From Stenocarpella maydis (Eukaryota; Ascomycota; Sordariomycetes; Diaporthales; Diaporthaceae): 64,000 bases of DNA. Position 1 is the stretch's first letter. Each line of letters begins with the position of its first letter. Positions 1-11,442 of this stretch are shown here, piece by piece. The DNA lies in assembly GCA_002270565.1 (NCBI GenBank), contig NQMI01000025.1, positions 310,001 to 374,000 of the forward strand, in the 5' to 3' direction. Position numbers and translations under genes: made by a program. The notes under the pieces were generated by a model. It was not told the origin of the DNA, ran no database searches, and saw only the letters and a list, made by a program, of their open reading frames with translations.

Positions 1-736
1 GGCGTCGCTCAACGCCGTCGTCAACATATGGCACGTCCTCGACGTCCCCGCCAACTCGCCCGCCGACATGGCGGGGCTGCTCCCCTACAGCGACTACATC
101 CTCGGCTCGCCCGAGGGTACCCTGCACGGCGAGAGCGGGCTGGGCGAGATCGTCGAGGACCACATCGGCAGGCCGCTGAGGCTGTACGTCTACAACAACG
201 AGTACGACGTCACGCGCGAGGTCACGCTGCAGCCGAGCCGCGAGTGGGGCGGCGAGGGCGCCCTCGGGTGCGTCCTGGGGTACGGCGCCCTGCACCGCCT
301 GCCCGCGCCGCTGAGCGAGCCGGTGGACGCGCCGGGCGACACCATCTTTGACGGGTCGTTCTCGGAGAAGACGCCCCTCTACGGCCAGGCTGCGCCCGGG
401 GCCGACGCGGCCAACTTCTTCACCCCCGCCGACGCCGAGCAACCTCCTCCGGTGGGTGGGCTGCCGGCCGCGGGGGCTGACTTCCTCGTCCCGGCGCAGA
501 TGGCAAGCGCGCCGCCTCGGAGTCACAAGAAAAAGGCACACCGTGCCCCGGTCGGCGGGATGGACGACTACTTCAACGAGCAAGAAGAAAAGAGCAGGGC
601 GCTGGACCGGCCAGACTCGACCCGGAGCAAGAGTCCGCTTGCTCCGCCGCCCAAGGCGGGCGGGCCTCCAAAGGGGGGGCCACCGCGAGCAGAAACGCCA
701 CAGGCGGAGGCGGAGCAGAGTGTGGCAGGTGCATAG
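1..736 (+). CDS. GRASP55/65-type Golgi reassembly stacking protein (Grh1 homologue), 5' truncated
   Basis: The reading frame is open from base 2 to the stop at 734-736, so 244 C-terminal residues are visible; the N-terminus and first PDZ-like domain lie outside the window. The visible part starts inside the second GRASP PDZ domain: ASLNAVVNIWHVLDV, then MAGLLPYSDYILGSPEG and LRLYVYNNEYDVTREVTL, which match the GRASP family core (GLxPYxDYIxG). The remainder is a Pro/Gly/Ala-rich tail ending in a charged MDDYFNEQEEKSRALD stretch, as in fungal orthologues. Family knowledge: GRASPs tether Golgi cisternae and support unconventional secretion; yeast Grh1 acts with Bug1 at early Golgi and ER exit sites. 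It converges on OST2, 234 bases away. Identity is well supported; only the C-terminal half can be judged. Confidence 0.9.
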   Translation, partial: ASLNAVVNIWHVLDVPANSPADMAGLLPYSDYILGSPEGTLHGESGLGEIVEDHIGRPLRLYVYNNEYDVTREVTLQPSREWGGEGALGCVLGYGALHRLPAPLSEPVDAPGDTIFDGSFSEKTPLYGQAAPGADAANFFTPADAEQPPPVGGLPAAGADFLVPAQMASAPPRSHKKKAHRAPVGGMDDYFNEQEEKSRALDRPDSTRSKSPLAPPPKAGGPPKGGPPRAETPQAEAEQSVAGA

Positions 737-970
737 ATAGAAGGAAGCGTGTTATCGGAAGAAGACGCCTCGTCAATTGGTTTTACGGCTGCAAGGAGAT
801 ATACCCTGGCCTCTGCCCCCGCGATATCAATTGTTCCCATGCTGCCTCCCAAAGCACTCCGTGCCCATGTTTTACAGGCCAATGCCACCTAGAAGGTTCC
901 CGGGACGGCCTTGGTGGGGAAGTAATTCGAAACCGTCCCCCTGCGCACGCTGTACCCGCAAAGTACGCCC

Positions 971-1567
971 TCAGTTGATGTAGTTGACGCAGAAGAAGTG
1001 CAAGATGAGGCTGCCAAAGATGTAGTCTGCGAATGAGCGCTCCGGGGTGACCTTTGGGAAATCGGACTTGTTCTGCTCGTCGGTTTGCATGCGCAGGGAA
1101 ACTGTCATGACCAAGTCAGCCAAAAGGGGGATGGGATGAACACCGGTGGTGTGGATGTCGGTCGGCACGTACCAGTAAGGACGAACTGGCCAACGGTGGC
1201 TGCGAAACCGGCCAGGAAGGCATTGAAGGGCTGTATGACAGCCGGTTGTCAGTTCTTGTTGCTCGGCCGGCGTTGGGGCGCCGGCGGTGTCTGTCTGAGA
1301 GGGTTACCCCGTCGGGCCACTTACGTCTTTGGCGATCAGGAAGTAGTAGACAAACTGGATGGCGCCGACGGCCATGAGGAACACCAGGAACGCATCAATA
1401 AGGCGTGTCTGGTGGCCCGTCGTCTTCCAGTAGTGGGACCAGATCTTGTCTGGGGACAGCGGCGACCTGGGCTGTGCCTTTGATGCGGCCTTGGGGGCCT
1501 TCGCCGCCGGGGCCGGGGCGGGCGTGTCTGCTTGCGAGGCGGCTGCGGCGTTCTTCTTGGGTGCCAT
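971..1567 (-). CDS. OST2: OST2/DAD1 subunit of oligosaccharyltransferase, three exons
   Basis: Exons on the minus strand are 1567-1325, 1230-1173 and 1101-971 (432 nt, 143 residues). Donors are GTAAGT and GTACGT, acceptors CAG, with a CTGAC branch site before exon 3. The protein has an Ala/Pro/Lys-rich N-terminus of about 38 residues, then IWSHYWKTT, LIDAFLVFLMAVGAIQFVYY (first membrane helix), PFNAFLAGFAATVGQFVLT (second) and the family-defining C-terminus SLRMQTDEQNKSDFPKVTPE followed by RSFADYIFGSLILHFFCVNYIN. Yeast Ost2 and animal DAD1 share this ending and layout. It is a small ER membrane subunit of the complex that transfers the glycan from dolichol to Asn in nascent proteins. The start is the first ATG after a CAA-repeat 5' leader. 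The longer frame extending upstream through that repeat is leader sequence. Confidence 0.93.
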
Positions 1568-1604
1568 GGTGGGATTTTGGGGGGGCTTGTGGTGTGGGTG
1601 GGCA

Positions 1605-1617
1605 GTTGTCGTTGTCG

Positions 1618-1682
<65 letters not shown>

Positions 1683-1704
1683 GCTGCTGCTGTTGTTGTT
1701 GTTG
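1605..1704. repeat. (GTT)n / (CAA)n trinucleotide microsatellite in the OST2 leader
   Basis: About 100 bases of GTT units with a few GTC and GCT interruptions. It lies 38 bases upstream of the OST2 ATG, so on the OST2 transcript it is a CAA-rich 5' leader. Such leaders are unstructured, which suits scanning ribosomes; that effect is inference. Confidence 0.9.
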
Positions 1705-4700
1705 ATCCCGGGAAACGAAGGCCTGGTTGCGAGTTGGCTGCAACTGTGAGTTCGTCGTCCAGGCTATTGCTTCCAAACAAGACACGAAGCTCCAATTCAC
1801 ACCCTTGCACCGGCCCCGGCAGCTGCTGTCCACGGTGTGGGTCCGTGCACGGGCTGCAGGGAACTGCTGCAACATTGGCATCAATTTCAGCTTTGACATC
1901 CACCCATTGAAGCGAGTTTGCCCTGTCACTCAGCTCAGTATCCTCTGGGAGGAAAGAAATGCACTCAATTATTGTTTGGTGGTGCTGCTTGCCACTCAAT
2001 CATGGGCATTCATAACCACCTGCACTTGTTTGTTTACATTGTGCCTGTTAAATCAACCGCTGTGTTAGCTCTGGGCATTCTGTGCATGACTGGTTTTTAC
2101 GCACCTGCTACCCTGGACATTCTTGGGTTGGCAATCACCTCCCGGGCTCTGTTCCCCTGTTTTTATGATCATTGGCAGTGTACAACTCATTGCTAGTTCC
2201 GTGTTCCTGTCCTCGGCGATAACATGCAAATAGTGAATCATTCTTGAAGTTGGTCACTCTACAACACGAGCCGTCCCGGGCAGATATTCTGCCAAGTCCC
2301 AGTCTTGTGTTGTCGCCGGTTACTGGTGCTTGTTGGCATCCTTTCTTATGTGTGCTATGCTCTCTCATTGCTTTTATAGCTCTTGGTCGGAAGCTTCAAC
2401 AAAGACATTAGAGGCTTACGGCGCTGACAGCTGAACCCCCGCGGGGGTTTACTGAGAACAGTGTCGTGGATGGCAAACTTGTCAGATGCTATGAGTGCAT
2501 TTGTACAGTCCTGGCCTTTTCCGCTGGTCGAACTTGAACCCGAAACTAGTTGGAGGCCCGTAAAAGTAATGGCACTAATGATCTTGAAGGCGGAAGAGTG
2601 CCACTGTCTAGAATGGGGAGAACCTGGAGCAAGCCGTCTTCATTGGGAGCATCTCAAGCAGGTCTGACGAATTCAACGAGGCAAGTCGCGATAATGACAT
2701 GGGTCAGAAGTTCCACTGGAAATTAGTTGTATTCTGGCTAGATAAGCATGGGTCTATATGGGGGGGGTGTGGGTGTATCCATTTTCCCTCTGTATTCAAG
2801 TAAATTTGCAGCATAGCTGCCGACCGAACTCTAGGCGACGATGTACGGCCCCAAGCTGCTCTTCCATCCCCCCCCCCTGAAACGCCATGAGAAGCTCGTC
2901 CCAGAGTTGACTGCATTCCTGGCATTATTCGAATACCGCAGTGCGGGCGACACTGTTATGTGTTCTCCCAATTGGGCTGAAGGGGAGACAAGACGACACG
3001 TGACAGCCCAGGCTTATAATGTGCCATATCAGATGGTTGGCGAGCCTCCGCCTCGCGTCAGAGATGAAACTTCCAACCGGCAGACCCATGCACTTGGAGA
3101 TGCACAATTTGAGGTTTGGTAGAAGCAGTGGAGACGGCGGGCGATCGAGAAAGCAAGACCACAGGATGGTCATGGGACTAGAAAGCCGGGCAATGAGACG
3201 ATGAAGCGCCGAGTTGGTTGGCGGAGTTGTGGCTCACGACACCGACTTGCATCCCATCCCGGTAACCTGCACAGAGGATGTCGATGGATGTTGTTCTCCC
3301 CCGACCCTGCCTCGCCCTGAGTGGAAGCCAAGAGCTGTCAAGATCTTGGCAGCGACCACTTAGACGATCCTAATGCTTCCCGTTTCGGTCCAAGGGAAAG
3401 CTGTTGGAGGGTCTTGATTTGCTCTCTTGGTGGTTGCCTGTTGAAACATCAAGGGTGAGGATGAACAACTAGTCTTGGCAATACGAAGTACTGCACAGAC
3501 ATGCTGAAACCGGTGCCTCTAGTGGGAGTGGGACGCTGCTAGCGCGTCAGAAAAACATCCGAAAAAAAATCCCATCGACCTCAGGGATCACGGGGCGGTC
3601 TCAGTCGGGGCCGCAGGTTGGTTCATCCGTGGGTCGTGGGCTACGTGGGTGGGGCTGTTTAAAGGCTGAGGCTGAGGAGTGGCCGCTGTGATGGCCAGCT
3701 GGCATGTTGGTTGTCGGCATTGGTTTGGTGAGATCTTAAATAGAACGTTTACGGTCATGGGTCACAATCCTTCGGTCCTTGACGGCCGGGGGGGGGCCCT
3801 TTTGGCAACCAGGCCCACTAACAGCCTCGCGGCGCAGCGCCCGGTTTAGGTCGAGAATTGCAAGCATTTCCTATGAATTTTAGTTCAGCTTTCCGCAAGC
3901 AACAAGGCGACGGCAGTATGGCAGGATGGATGGTGAGAGGCGTCCCTGACTGGAACGGTGGCATCCGGGGCTCATGGGTACCAAGCTTTTGGGCTGGCCG
4001 ATAGCCTGAAACGAGCCCACCAAGGACGCGGTAGCCGGCGGGCAATGAGCCAGTGAGATGACCAGCGCTTGAGATCATCGTCAGGGATGGTCCTGTGGAG
4101 GTGGAGCCTCGGGCAACATCAAGTGAAGGTTGTTCCCGCCGAGCTGCCTGGGGCCATGTGACAGGTGGGGAGCTCCAGTTCTCGTGGGGATCTCTGGCTC
4201 CACAGCGTGCACACCCAGCCCCCCGGCAGGAGAATTGCCGTGCTGTGGAGAGCTTGGGCGTTGGACAGCGAACACGGTGAGTATTGGCGGCTGGATGAGG
4301 AGCTGCGGCCCCTGCCAACGATCGTGATGGCTGTGCAGTTGGCTGGTAGCCATGGACGGCAGCACATGGTCACGGGAGGTTGGCCAGCCCCCCCCCCCAA
4401 AGTTTATTGCAGTGATTTATGTCATGAATCATTGTAAATCGTAACCGACGCGATAATCGTAACCGACGCGATGAGGGCCGTCCTCATTCTTCCGTATGCC
4501 GTCTCTCCCGCCGGCCGGGTAAATCGGCGGCAGGCTGGTAGCAGTTCAAGCCCAGCGGTGAGGTGTGGGAGGGGGGTCGGCTGGGGGGCAGCAGGGGGGC
4601 AGCATCCCACGTCATGGAGATGCAATGGCTTGGGGATTTTCGGTCGAGTTTCTTGTCCTTGCTGGCGCACCACCTGAAATTTGGACGGAGTAACGAAGGC

Positions 4701-5590
4701 ACGTGGGCAAGCACACAGTCCGGAGCTCTGCCCTTCTGTCGGCCAGTCGTCAGTCGAAAGAGCCTTGTGTTTGACAGCAGTGGTTTGGCCACAAATAGAT
4801 TTGAGGGGGGCTGGGCGGGCAGTGAGGTGGTCAGCAGCAGAGCAGCACAGCAGCAGGACGGTCATGAAGTGAAGTACCGTAGCTTGTCGTGGTGCACTTT
4901 GGTGCTGAGGTACATAGGTCCATACTTAAGTACCTAGTTAGTGCTATGTATAGGTAGTACGGGGTACGCAGCACATACGGAGTACACTACACTAGTGTAC
5001 ACTAAGGCCGCTGCGGCTTCCAATGGCAGGCCCTTGTCTGAATGCCCTGTCCGTTAGGCCCGGTCTGTTGGCGCTCGGATTGTTCACTTGTTTCTTTTTG
5101 CTTCGAAGGGACACGCCTTGGCGCATTCCATTCGACAGCCTTGCAACTCTGTTCCCTTGCAATGCTTTTCCCAGGGAAGAACAGATCCGCAAAAAAAGCT
5201 GAGCTGTCATGGCCAACGGTGCGGTTGCTACCTGCACTGCTCGTTGTTGGTTGTGTGTTTGCTCACCCTTTGATGTTTGACTTGGTCTTCACAGCTGGTA
5301 GCAAATGTCTCTGTGCGCCCCCCGGCGGCCCCTAGTCGACATGTACATTAGCTGACTACCAAGGTACTGACTGTATCACATCCTCATTTCCAAGCCCGGG
5401 ACCAGGGTGAGGTGACCGTTGTTGCACCGGCCGTGCGTGCTTCGTGCTGCTTTGTGCTGCTTTGTGCTTACAGTAGTGAGGCACGCCGCACCGTTGCGAG
5501 GAGTGAGCTCTCTCTTCTCGGATGAATATGTGCCAGTGATCCGGGGGCAAGCTGGGATGGACCAACCTCAGGGCTAGGACTTGGCACCAT
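1705..5590. other. Gene-free spacer between divergent OST2 and the SOD gene
   Basis: About 3.9 kb with only short overlapping frames that have no recognisable domain, no codon signature and no plausible splice chain. It contains poly-C/G runs (2760-2767, 2868-2877, 3788-3796, 4388-4398), a TA-rich patch with nested palindromes at 4906-5010, and nothing resembling a tRNA. It probably holds the promoter regions of the two flanking divergent genes. An unannotated non-coding RNA cannot be excluded. Confidence 0.6.
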
Positions 5591-5646
5591 GTACTACCTA
5601 CCTAGGTACCTAGGTACTCAAGTAGGTACCTACATACTTAAGGTAG
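5591..5646. repeat. CCTAGGTACC palindrome cluster
   Basis: Overlapping palindromes built from CCTAGGTA and GGTACC units, with an inverted partner AAGTAGGTACCTAC, able to form a hairpin. It lies about 0.66 kb upstream of the SOD start and directly before the CTC/CTG repeat. Function unknown. Confidence 0.6.
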
Positions 5647-5684
5647 GTCTTGTAGGAAGAGGCGGGCCTGGCCTCCCTCTTCCC

Positions 5685-5735
5685 ATCCTCCTCCTCCTCC
5701 TCCTCCTCCTGCTGCTGCTGCTGCTGCTGCTGCTG
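5685..5735. repeat. (CTC)n(CTG)n compound trinucleotide repeat
   Basis: About eight CTC units followed directly by about nine CTG units, in the likely 5' leader or promoter of the SOD gene. A long open frame crosses it, but the frame lacks domain features and ends in the first SOD intron. Confidence 0.85.
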
Positions 5736-6303
5736 TTCATCCCACTGGCCCCAGCCCGTCGACTGCCGAGTGGCTTTTGTACCTGCAGCATCCATGCCAC
5801 CTCTAGTGTAAGCAGGGGGTCCAACTCGCATCTGACGGCGAGGGTACTGCGCAGTACATTGTGTACCGCCAACCGAACCAACACAGCAGCATCCTGTTCC
5901 CCCCATCAATTTAGATTGACTTTCATTTCATATAATAGTCCACCTTCTGCCTCGTCCCTAGTCTCCTTCAAGCTCCCTCTCGCTATCCCAGCTCAGCCAT
6001 CTCTCCTGATCTTCAGTCCTCCCCGATCGGTTACTGACCCAGCCCCGCCAAGTCCAGTCCCACATATCATCATCATCATCGTGACCTGCTTGTCCGACAT
6101 TTACAGGCTTCACCTCGCCTGCTTGGTGCTTCCTGTGTCACGTCTCGTGTTAGCTCCCCCTATTTATACGACATCGGTGCGGTATCGCTCAGGACGGACG
6201 CCGACCCGTCAACTAGGCAGCCTCAAATCCTCTGGCACCTTGTCGTACCACCTTGAGAGACCAACCATCACTTCTCCTCCAGTCCCACACACACGCCGTC
6301 AAG

Positions 6304-7226
6304 ATGCGCATGTCAATCGCCACCGCCATCCTGGCCGCTGCCACCGTCTCAGCCCAAGACACTGGCGTTCGTCAAACCCCGTCATTCCATGTTACTTATT
6401 CCACTCGCTAAATTAAACCCCTAGTTACTCGGAAACGCTGCAGTCATCAATGACAACCCCGTCGGAGCCATCTACAAGGCAATCCTGCCCGATACGCCTT
6501 TCACTAAGACCGCCTATCCCAACGGAGGCAACGTCAAGGGTTCCATCTATGCCCTGTCCAGCCCAGATGGTACAGGCGTGATCTTCAAGGTCAAGTTCTC
6601 CAATCTCCCCAGCGAGGGCGGCCCTTTCAGTAAGCCCAGCATGCCATTTCACATCCCTGGGTCCCCGCTAACAAGTGTCAGTCTACCACATCCACGACCA
6701 GCCTGTTCCAGAAGATGGAAACTGCACTTCCACCCTGGCCCACCTGGACCCCTACCAGCGTGGAGAGGCTACCCCGTGCAACCCCGGCGCTCCTCAGACC
6801 TGCCAGGTCGGTGATCTGTCTGGAAAGCATGGCAACATCACCGGCGACACTGACGCCACCTACACCGACGACTTCGCCTCCCTGAAGGAGGGCATCGGTG
6901 CTTTCTTCGGCAACCGGAGTTTTGTTTTCCACTTTGGAAACAAGACCCGCATCACCTGCGCCAACTTCGAGCGCGTCGATGCTGGAAGCACCTGCAACCC
7001 AAGCGGCACTCCCTCCTCCAGCGCGTCCCGCGCGTCCAGCACGGCCGCAACGACCCTGCCCACCGGAGGTGCGGCCACCACCACTGGCTCGCCCATCGGC
7101 AGCAACGCGACTGCCACGGGATCAAGCCCGTCGGCCACCACGTCCTTCGTCCAGGCTGCCGGAAACGCCAACGCGCCGACCGTGATGCTCGCCGCCGGAG
7201 CCGCGGCCCTCGCCTTCTTCCTCTGA
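6304..7226 (+). CDS. Secreted GPI-anchored Cu-only superoxide dismutase, three exons
   Basis: Exons are 6304-6366, 6425-6629 and 6682-7226 (813 nt, 270 residues), with donors GTTCGT and GTAAGC and acceptors TAG and CAG. The product begins with a signal peptide (MRMSIATAILAAATVSAQ) and ends with a Ser/Thr/Ala-rich stalk and a hydrophobic tail (VMLAAGAAALAFFL) typical of GPI anchoring. The SOD core shows IYHIHDQPV (His92, His94), STLAHLDPYQRG, the VGDLSGKHGNITG loop and FVFHFGNKTRITCANF. These supply four Cu-ligand histidines, but the Zn-ligand histidines of Cu/Zn SODs are absent: the residue before VGD is Gln, not His. This is the hallmark of Candida Sod5-like Cu-only enzymes. Expected role: dismutation of extracellular superoxide at the cell wall, often important against host or self-generated oxidative bursts. 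The start is the only ATG giving a signal peptide in frame. Confidence 0.9.
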
Positions 7227-10200
7227 GGCGCTTATTTGCTTGTGAATCGTTGCATAGATTTCCGGCGTTTCTTGTTTCGGGGGTCACTATAAATGTTGGT
7301 GACAAACGGAAGGGTTAAAGGGTGCTTGGCTTTAGTGAAACTGGCTGGGAAGATACCTCATCTGCCGCAAATTTTCTTTCGAGTACATTAGGAAAGGAGG
7401 GCGGGCATGCGATAATAAGGCCACCAACAGGCCGGGCTGCACGCTCTCATCCCGTGATAATACAATACTCCAATTTCGAGAAGCGGATATCTTCACGAAA
7501 ATGCCGAAAGCTCCACAATAATTCTTTCTGCATGAGCACTGCGCACTAATGGAAATCAATTCATAAGAAGCGACTTGCCTCATGTCTAAACCATAAACTT
7601 CAATCCAATCCAATCCTCGGGAGGTACCCGGGTGTGCCAAAGGAAAAGGAAACGGAAAAGGAAAGGGAAAGAAAACAAAGAAGACAGAGAAGACAAAGAA
7701 GACAAAGAAGACAAAGAAGACAAAGAAGACAAGGAAAGAAAGAAAGAAAGAAAGAAAAAGGGACCAAACAGGGATCATGCGCCACTCGGGCCCGCCCTGG
7801 AGTCCAGCATAGGAGGTCGCCACAGACAATAGAAGGGGTTCAGTTTTGAAGTTTAGCAGGTGTCGGGCTGGGCCGCCCACCGGACCTTGTAGCTCCGGAG
7901 TGCTAGCCTCCGTCTTCCCCCCACGTCAGAGGGGACTAAGGTCGGGTCCATGGCGTTTCAAGGGCAGTAACGTCTTATTTTATTGTTCGGCTGTCTGAGC
8001 CGAACTGCTGGTCAGTGTGATGGGGCAGCCCAGCGGCCGCTAGAGGGAGCAGGAGGCTTGGATGCTTCTCGGCTTGAATGCAAACGTGGGGTCTTTTTGA
8101 GTTACCATTCGGTGGCATCGTGTAGTTCATCCTGATTTAGTCTAAGCAAGGCTCATTGTACCACACGAGGCCTGAGGTGGGCTCGGCGTCGAAGCGGGAC
8201 CCCGAGACAAGTTGCAAAGAAACAGAGCTTCTAGAATACTGTTTCTGGTTCCGCTGCAGGCCCTGGGCCCATTTCCGCCGACCTGCGGGCCCATGGTGGA
8301 TTTGGGGAATTCTCTGATACAAGGCGGATTTTGGAAATCCACCTGCAGCATGGACCTGCTGTTCCGGGATCATGGATATCAGCCTTAACCACGGCACGAA
8401 GAAAAAAATATTCGGGGGGAAAAAGGAAGATGGGGAGAAGACGATGAGGGAAAATAGGTATGTGGTTAGAACGGCTCCAGGTGGGCTGGCTATTGGTATG
8501 GACTCGTGGTCTGTGTGGCGAGGCTGAGATGCAGGCAGGCGGTAGGGCAAGCGTAAGTATTTTACCACGATGCAAGATATTGGGATACAAGACCTCTACT
8601 TGTCGACCCAAGACAGCCCTACACTCGACTAAAAACCTTGGACTGATCTGAATCGCACCCTGGGTTCCTAAGATGGGGACATGCTGTGAATTGAGCAAAT
8701 TCTATTCTGCTGTTGAGTATGTTTGAATTCGTGTACGAAAGGTTCTGGTGTCTCGGCAGGGAATCTGGCGTTCCAGTCGGTTTCATTTTGCACGCTGCAC
8801 GGGGGAGGTCGAAGAATCCCGTCATTCCTGGGCTCACTCTCACCTATTCTCCATCCTGGCAAGCGATGGGCTCGCCTCTGGTAGACTCAAGGTGGTGTCT
8901 CGATGCCTTCCGCAGCTGTGTTCGTAGCCCTGGGCAGGGGTCTGTCTGACCGCGTCTTGGATATATCTCGGGGCAGCTTGGAGGTGTGGTCTGCAGCCCG
9001 GCTGGGCCATCCGAGCATGAGTTTCCATGACACGTTTTGTGTTGCTGAGGGGCGCCGCAAGAGCACGTTTTAAGCAGCTGCAGCAGCTGCAGCAGCAGAG
9101 AGCAGTGTTCGGACTAGATGGAGCGGTGGAGCGGGCGTACTATAAGTTGGACAAGGGATCCAGGCCGGCGGCATGGAGATCTTGGCCGACCCGGGGCACT
9201 GGGACGGGCCCAGGCCTGACGACCGCCAATCACAGCTGCCACAATGCGATGCAAGGCCCGGCTGCGCGGTTGCACCCGAAGGATCGAGCCCGCGCCGCAT
9301 GAGACAAGGTCGAGCAAGCACAGGGGGGAAGAGACGAAGGAGAAGCAAAGACCCAGCTGCAGCTGTGCAGCACCGCTGCACCGCAGCATCCTGATTCGCG
9401 TCGAGCCCATGGGAGGGTGGCCGCTACGCACCTCCGTTCCCGCCCGAGATTGATTGATTGTTGATCGGATCGTCACCGAATCCCCCGAGCGGCCGGGCAT
9501 TTCCACCCCAGTCCACACACGCACACCACAGCACTCGACAGACAGACCCCCCAGGCCTCACCTCGCCACGCCCCGACCAGGCAGCCAGGCAGCCAGGCGA
9601 ACCACCGCCGTGGGCGAGGTGAGGCGAGGTGAGGCCCCTTCCCTTCTTCACCTTGGGACGTGGTCGCCGAGCAGGCTGAGGCGATTGCCAGCGGCCCCCC
9701 TCACCCGGACCAGGCCGACGGGCCGGGAGGACAGGGCGTGTTGCTGGTTTTGGGCATGGGCTTCTGCAGGTGCGATGGAAATGGAAAGCGGGGCTAAACC
9801 ACCCTGCATCGGATCACACCCTTCTTTTCGTGGGCCTCCCTCCGCATCGGGAACGCCATGGTAAGGCCTGCCCGCCACCTTGCCCTCGACCCACGAGGGA
9901 CATGCTTTTTCCCATCTCGGGACCAGACAACAAGAATGCAGCCTCGCCCCGGGCCCTGCCACCATCTTGTTTTGCCTCCCCCACGCCACGGCCATCATCA
10001 CCAGGCGGCGTGACCGCGACCGGACCAAATCGGTACTTTTTGCGATGTGCCACCGCAGCCACGATAATGCACCACGGACCTGCAGGGCCGTGACTACCAC
10101 TCGACGCGCTCAGAAACAACCGATCCTCGGGACCTTGCAGTCCCGACCACGGCCATCGCACGCCGTGGTCATGCCCACGCTGTACGCCTGACCCGTGCAA

Positions 10201-11442
10201 CATCACGCATCCTCCCGAAGCTGGCAGGTCGGGCGGTGCTTCCAAGACGACATGACTCCCCCACCGGCCTTTGCCATGCCATGTTTCCAAAATTGGAACC
10301 CGCTTGAGTCACCAGGCCGCCAGCCGTCCTCTGCCCTGTAAGGTACGAGATCGGGCGACACAGGATGTTGTGGCCAGCCGCCGGACTGGTCTCATCACGA
10401 AGTCGTCCGCGAGGCAGCAACGGCTGGCGAGGGCTGGATGGGGAGACGACGCAGGTAGGCAGGGTCCGTCGGGACCCACCACGGCACACTCGCTCGCTGA
10501 TGATGACAAGCATCGCCATGCACCCTCGGTAGATGCTTCCGCAGCTACATGATGTGCTCCAGTCCCCCCACCACCACCACCCCCCCCAAACAACCCCGGG
10601 CGACCGCTAAGATGCACATGGTGTATACCCATGGGGATCTGGGCTGATCGTGCGGCAATCGTCCTGGGCCGGTTCCCACGGGGTTGCTTTTTGTTTCGCA
10701 AGCCACGACCACAGTTAGCCACCGCGGCCATGCAAGCCCAGCAAGCGCAGTCACCAGACCGCCAAGGTAGCGCGGGTATCATGCCCCAGGCGGAACTGTC
10801 TGGATGTCTCAAGGGGATGTGAACAATGGCGCCCACGAGAGCCTGCAGGTCGGCTAACATTGTCCCCCCGACCGCGCGCAGTCCCATCGCTGACATGACG
10901 TTAAGCCATAGCAGGCGGTTCCCGGGCGGCCAGCCGGCCAACTACACACAGGATCCTTCAGCTGAGCTAGTCCTCGACCTACCAGCCCGCTCGACAAATA
11001 GGGTTGTAATCCGCGTCACCTCATCACGAGGTGGCTCCCCTGACCACAGCCTTGGGGGTCATCTTCCCAGCAACTCGCCAGGACTCGTCGACACCTATCG
11101 GGGGCTCGCACTCCCAGGTCTTGGCTCGCCCTCGCTTCGGCGCCGCTGTTGGCTGCTTCCAGTGATAGTACGCACACCGTATGGCCCACCGACGACCCGG
11201 TTGCGGCAAGGGCAAGTCTTGAATCGAGGAGGTGCAAAGACGGTGCATGAGGTGTGGGAGGGGTGTGATATTGTTGGTTGAACCTCGTCCCCGGACGAGA
11301 TGGACCGCCCAGAGGCGCCCCGGTTTACACGAGGAGGTGGTGGCAATCAATAAGTAGCCCCCGGCGTCTCGCCATCCTCCTGTCCTGCCCCGTAACGAAA
11401 ACACCCCCATAGCGCCATCGCAAGCAAGCTACTGTCTTGGAC
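7227..11442. other. Gene-poor spacer between SOD and the MOCOS-like gene
   Basis: About 4.2 kb with no convincing coding region on either strand. It includes the purine-rich minisatellite at 7639-7760, a short CAG-rich tract at 9074-9101, a GGCAGCCAGGCAGCC run and a GAGGTGAGGCGAGGTGAGG run around 9580-9635, and GC-rich stretches with long but domain-free overlapping frames. The part just before 11443 probably carries the promoter of the downstream gene. Confidence 0.55.
7639..7760. repeat. Purine-strand minisatellite, 9-base unit AGAAGACAA
   Basis: A one-sided purine tract: GGAAAAGGAAA units, then about six copies of AGAAGACAA, then (GAAA)n. Homopurine tracts of this length can adopt triplex (H-DNA) structures. 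It lies about 0.4 kb after the SOD stop. The Phe-rich frame on the opposite strand is an artefact of this repeat. Confidence 0.85.

Noticed and set aside
5589..6416. 275-codon plus-strand frame before the SOD gene
   Set aside because: It is made of Leu runs from the CTC/CTG repeat, no domain is visible, and it overlaps the SOD first exon and intron in another frame. Read as leader sequence.
7332..7880. 182-codon minus-strand frame rich in Phe/Leu
   Set aside because: It arises from the homopurine minisatellite; the frame has no gene-like composition outside the repeat.
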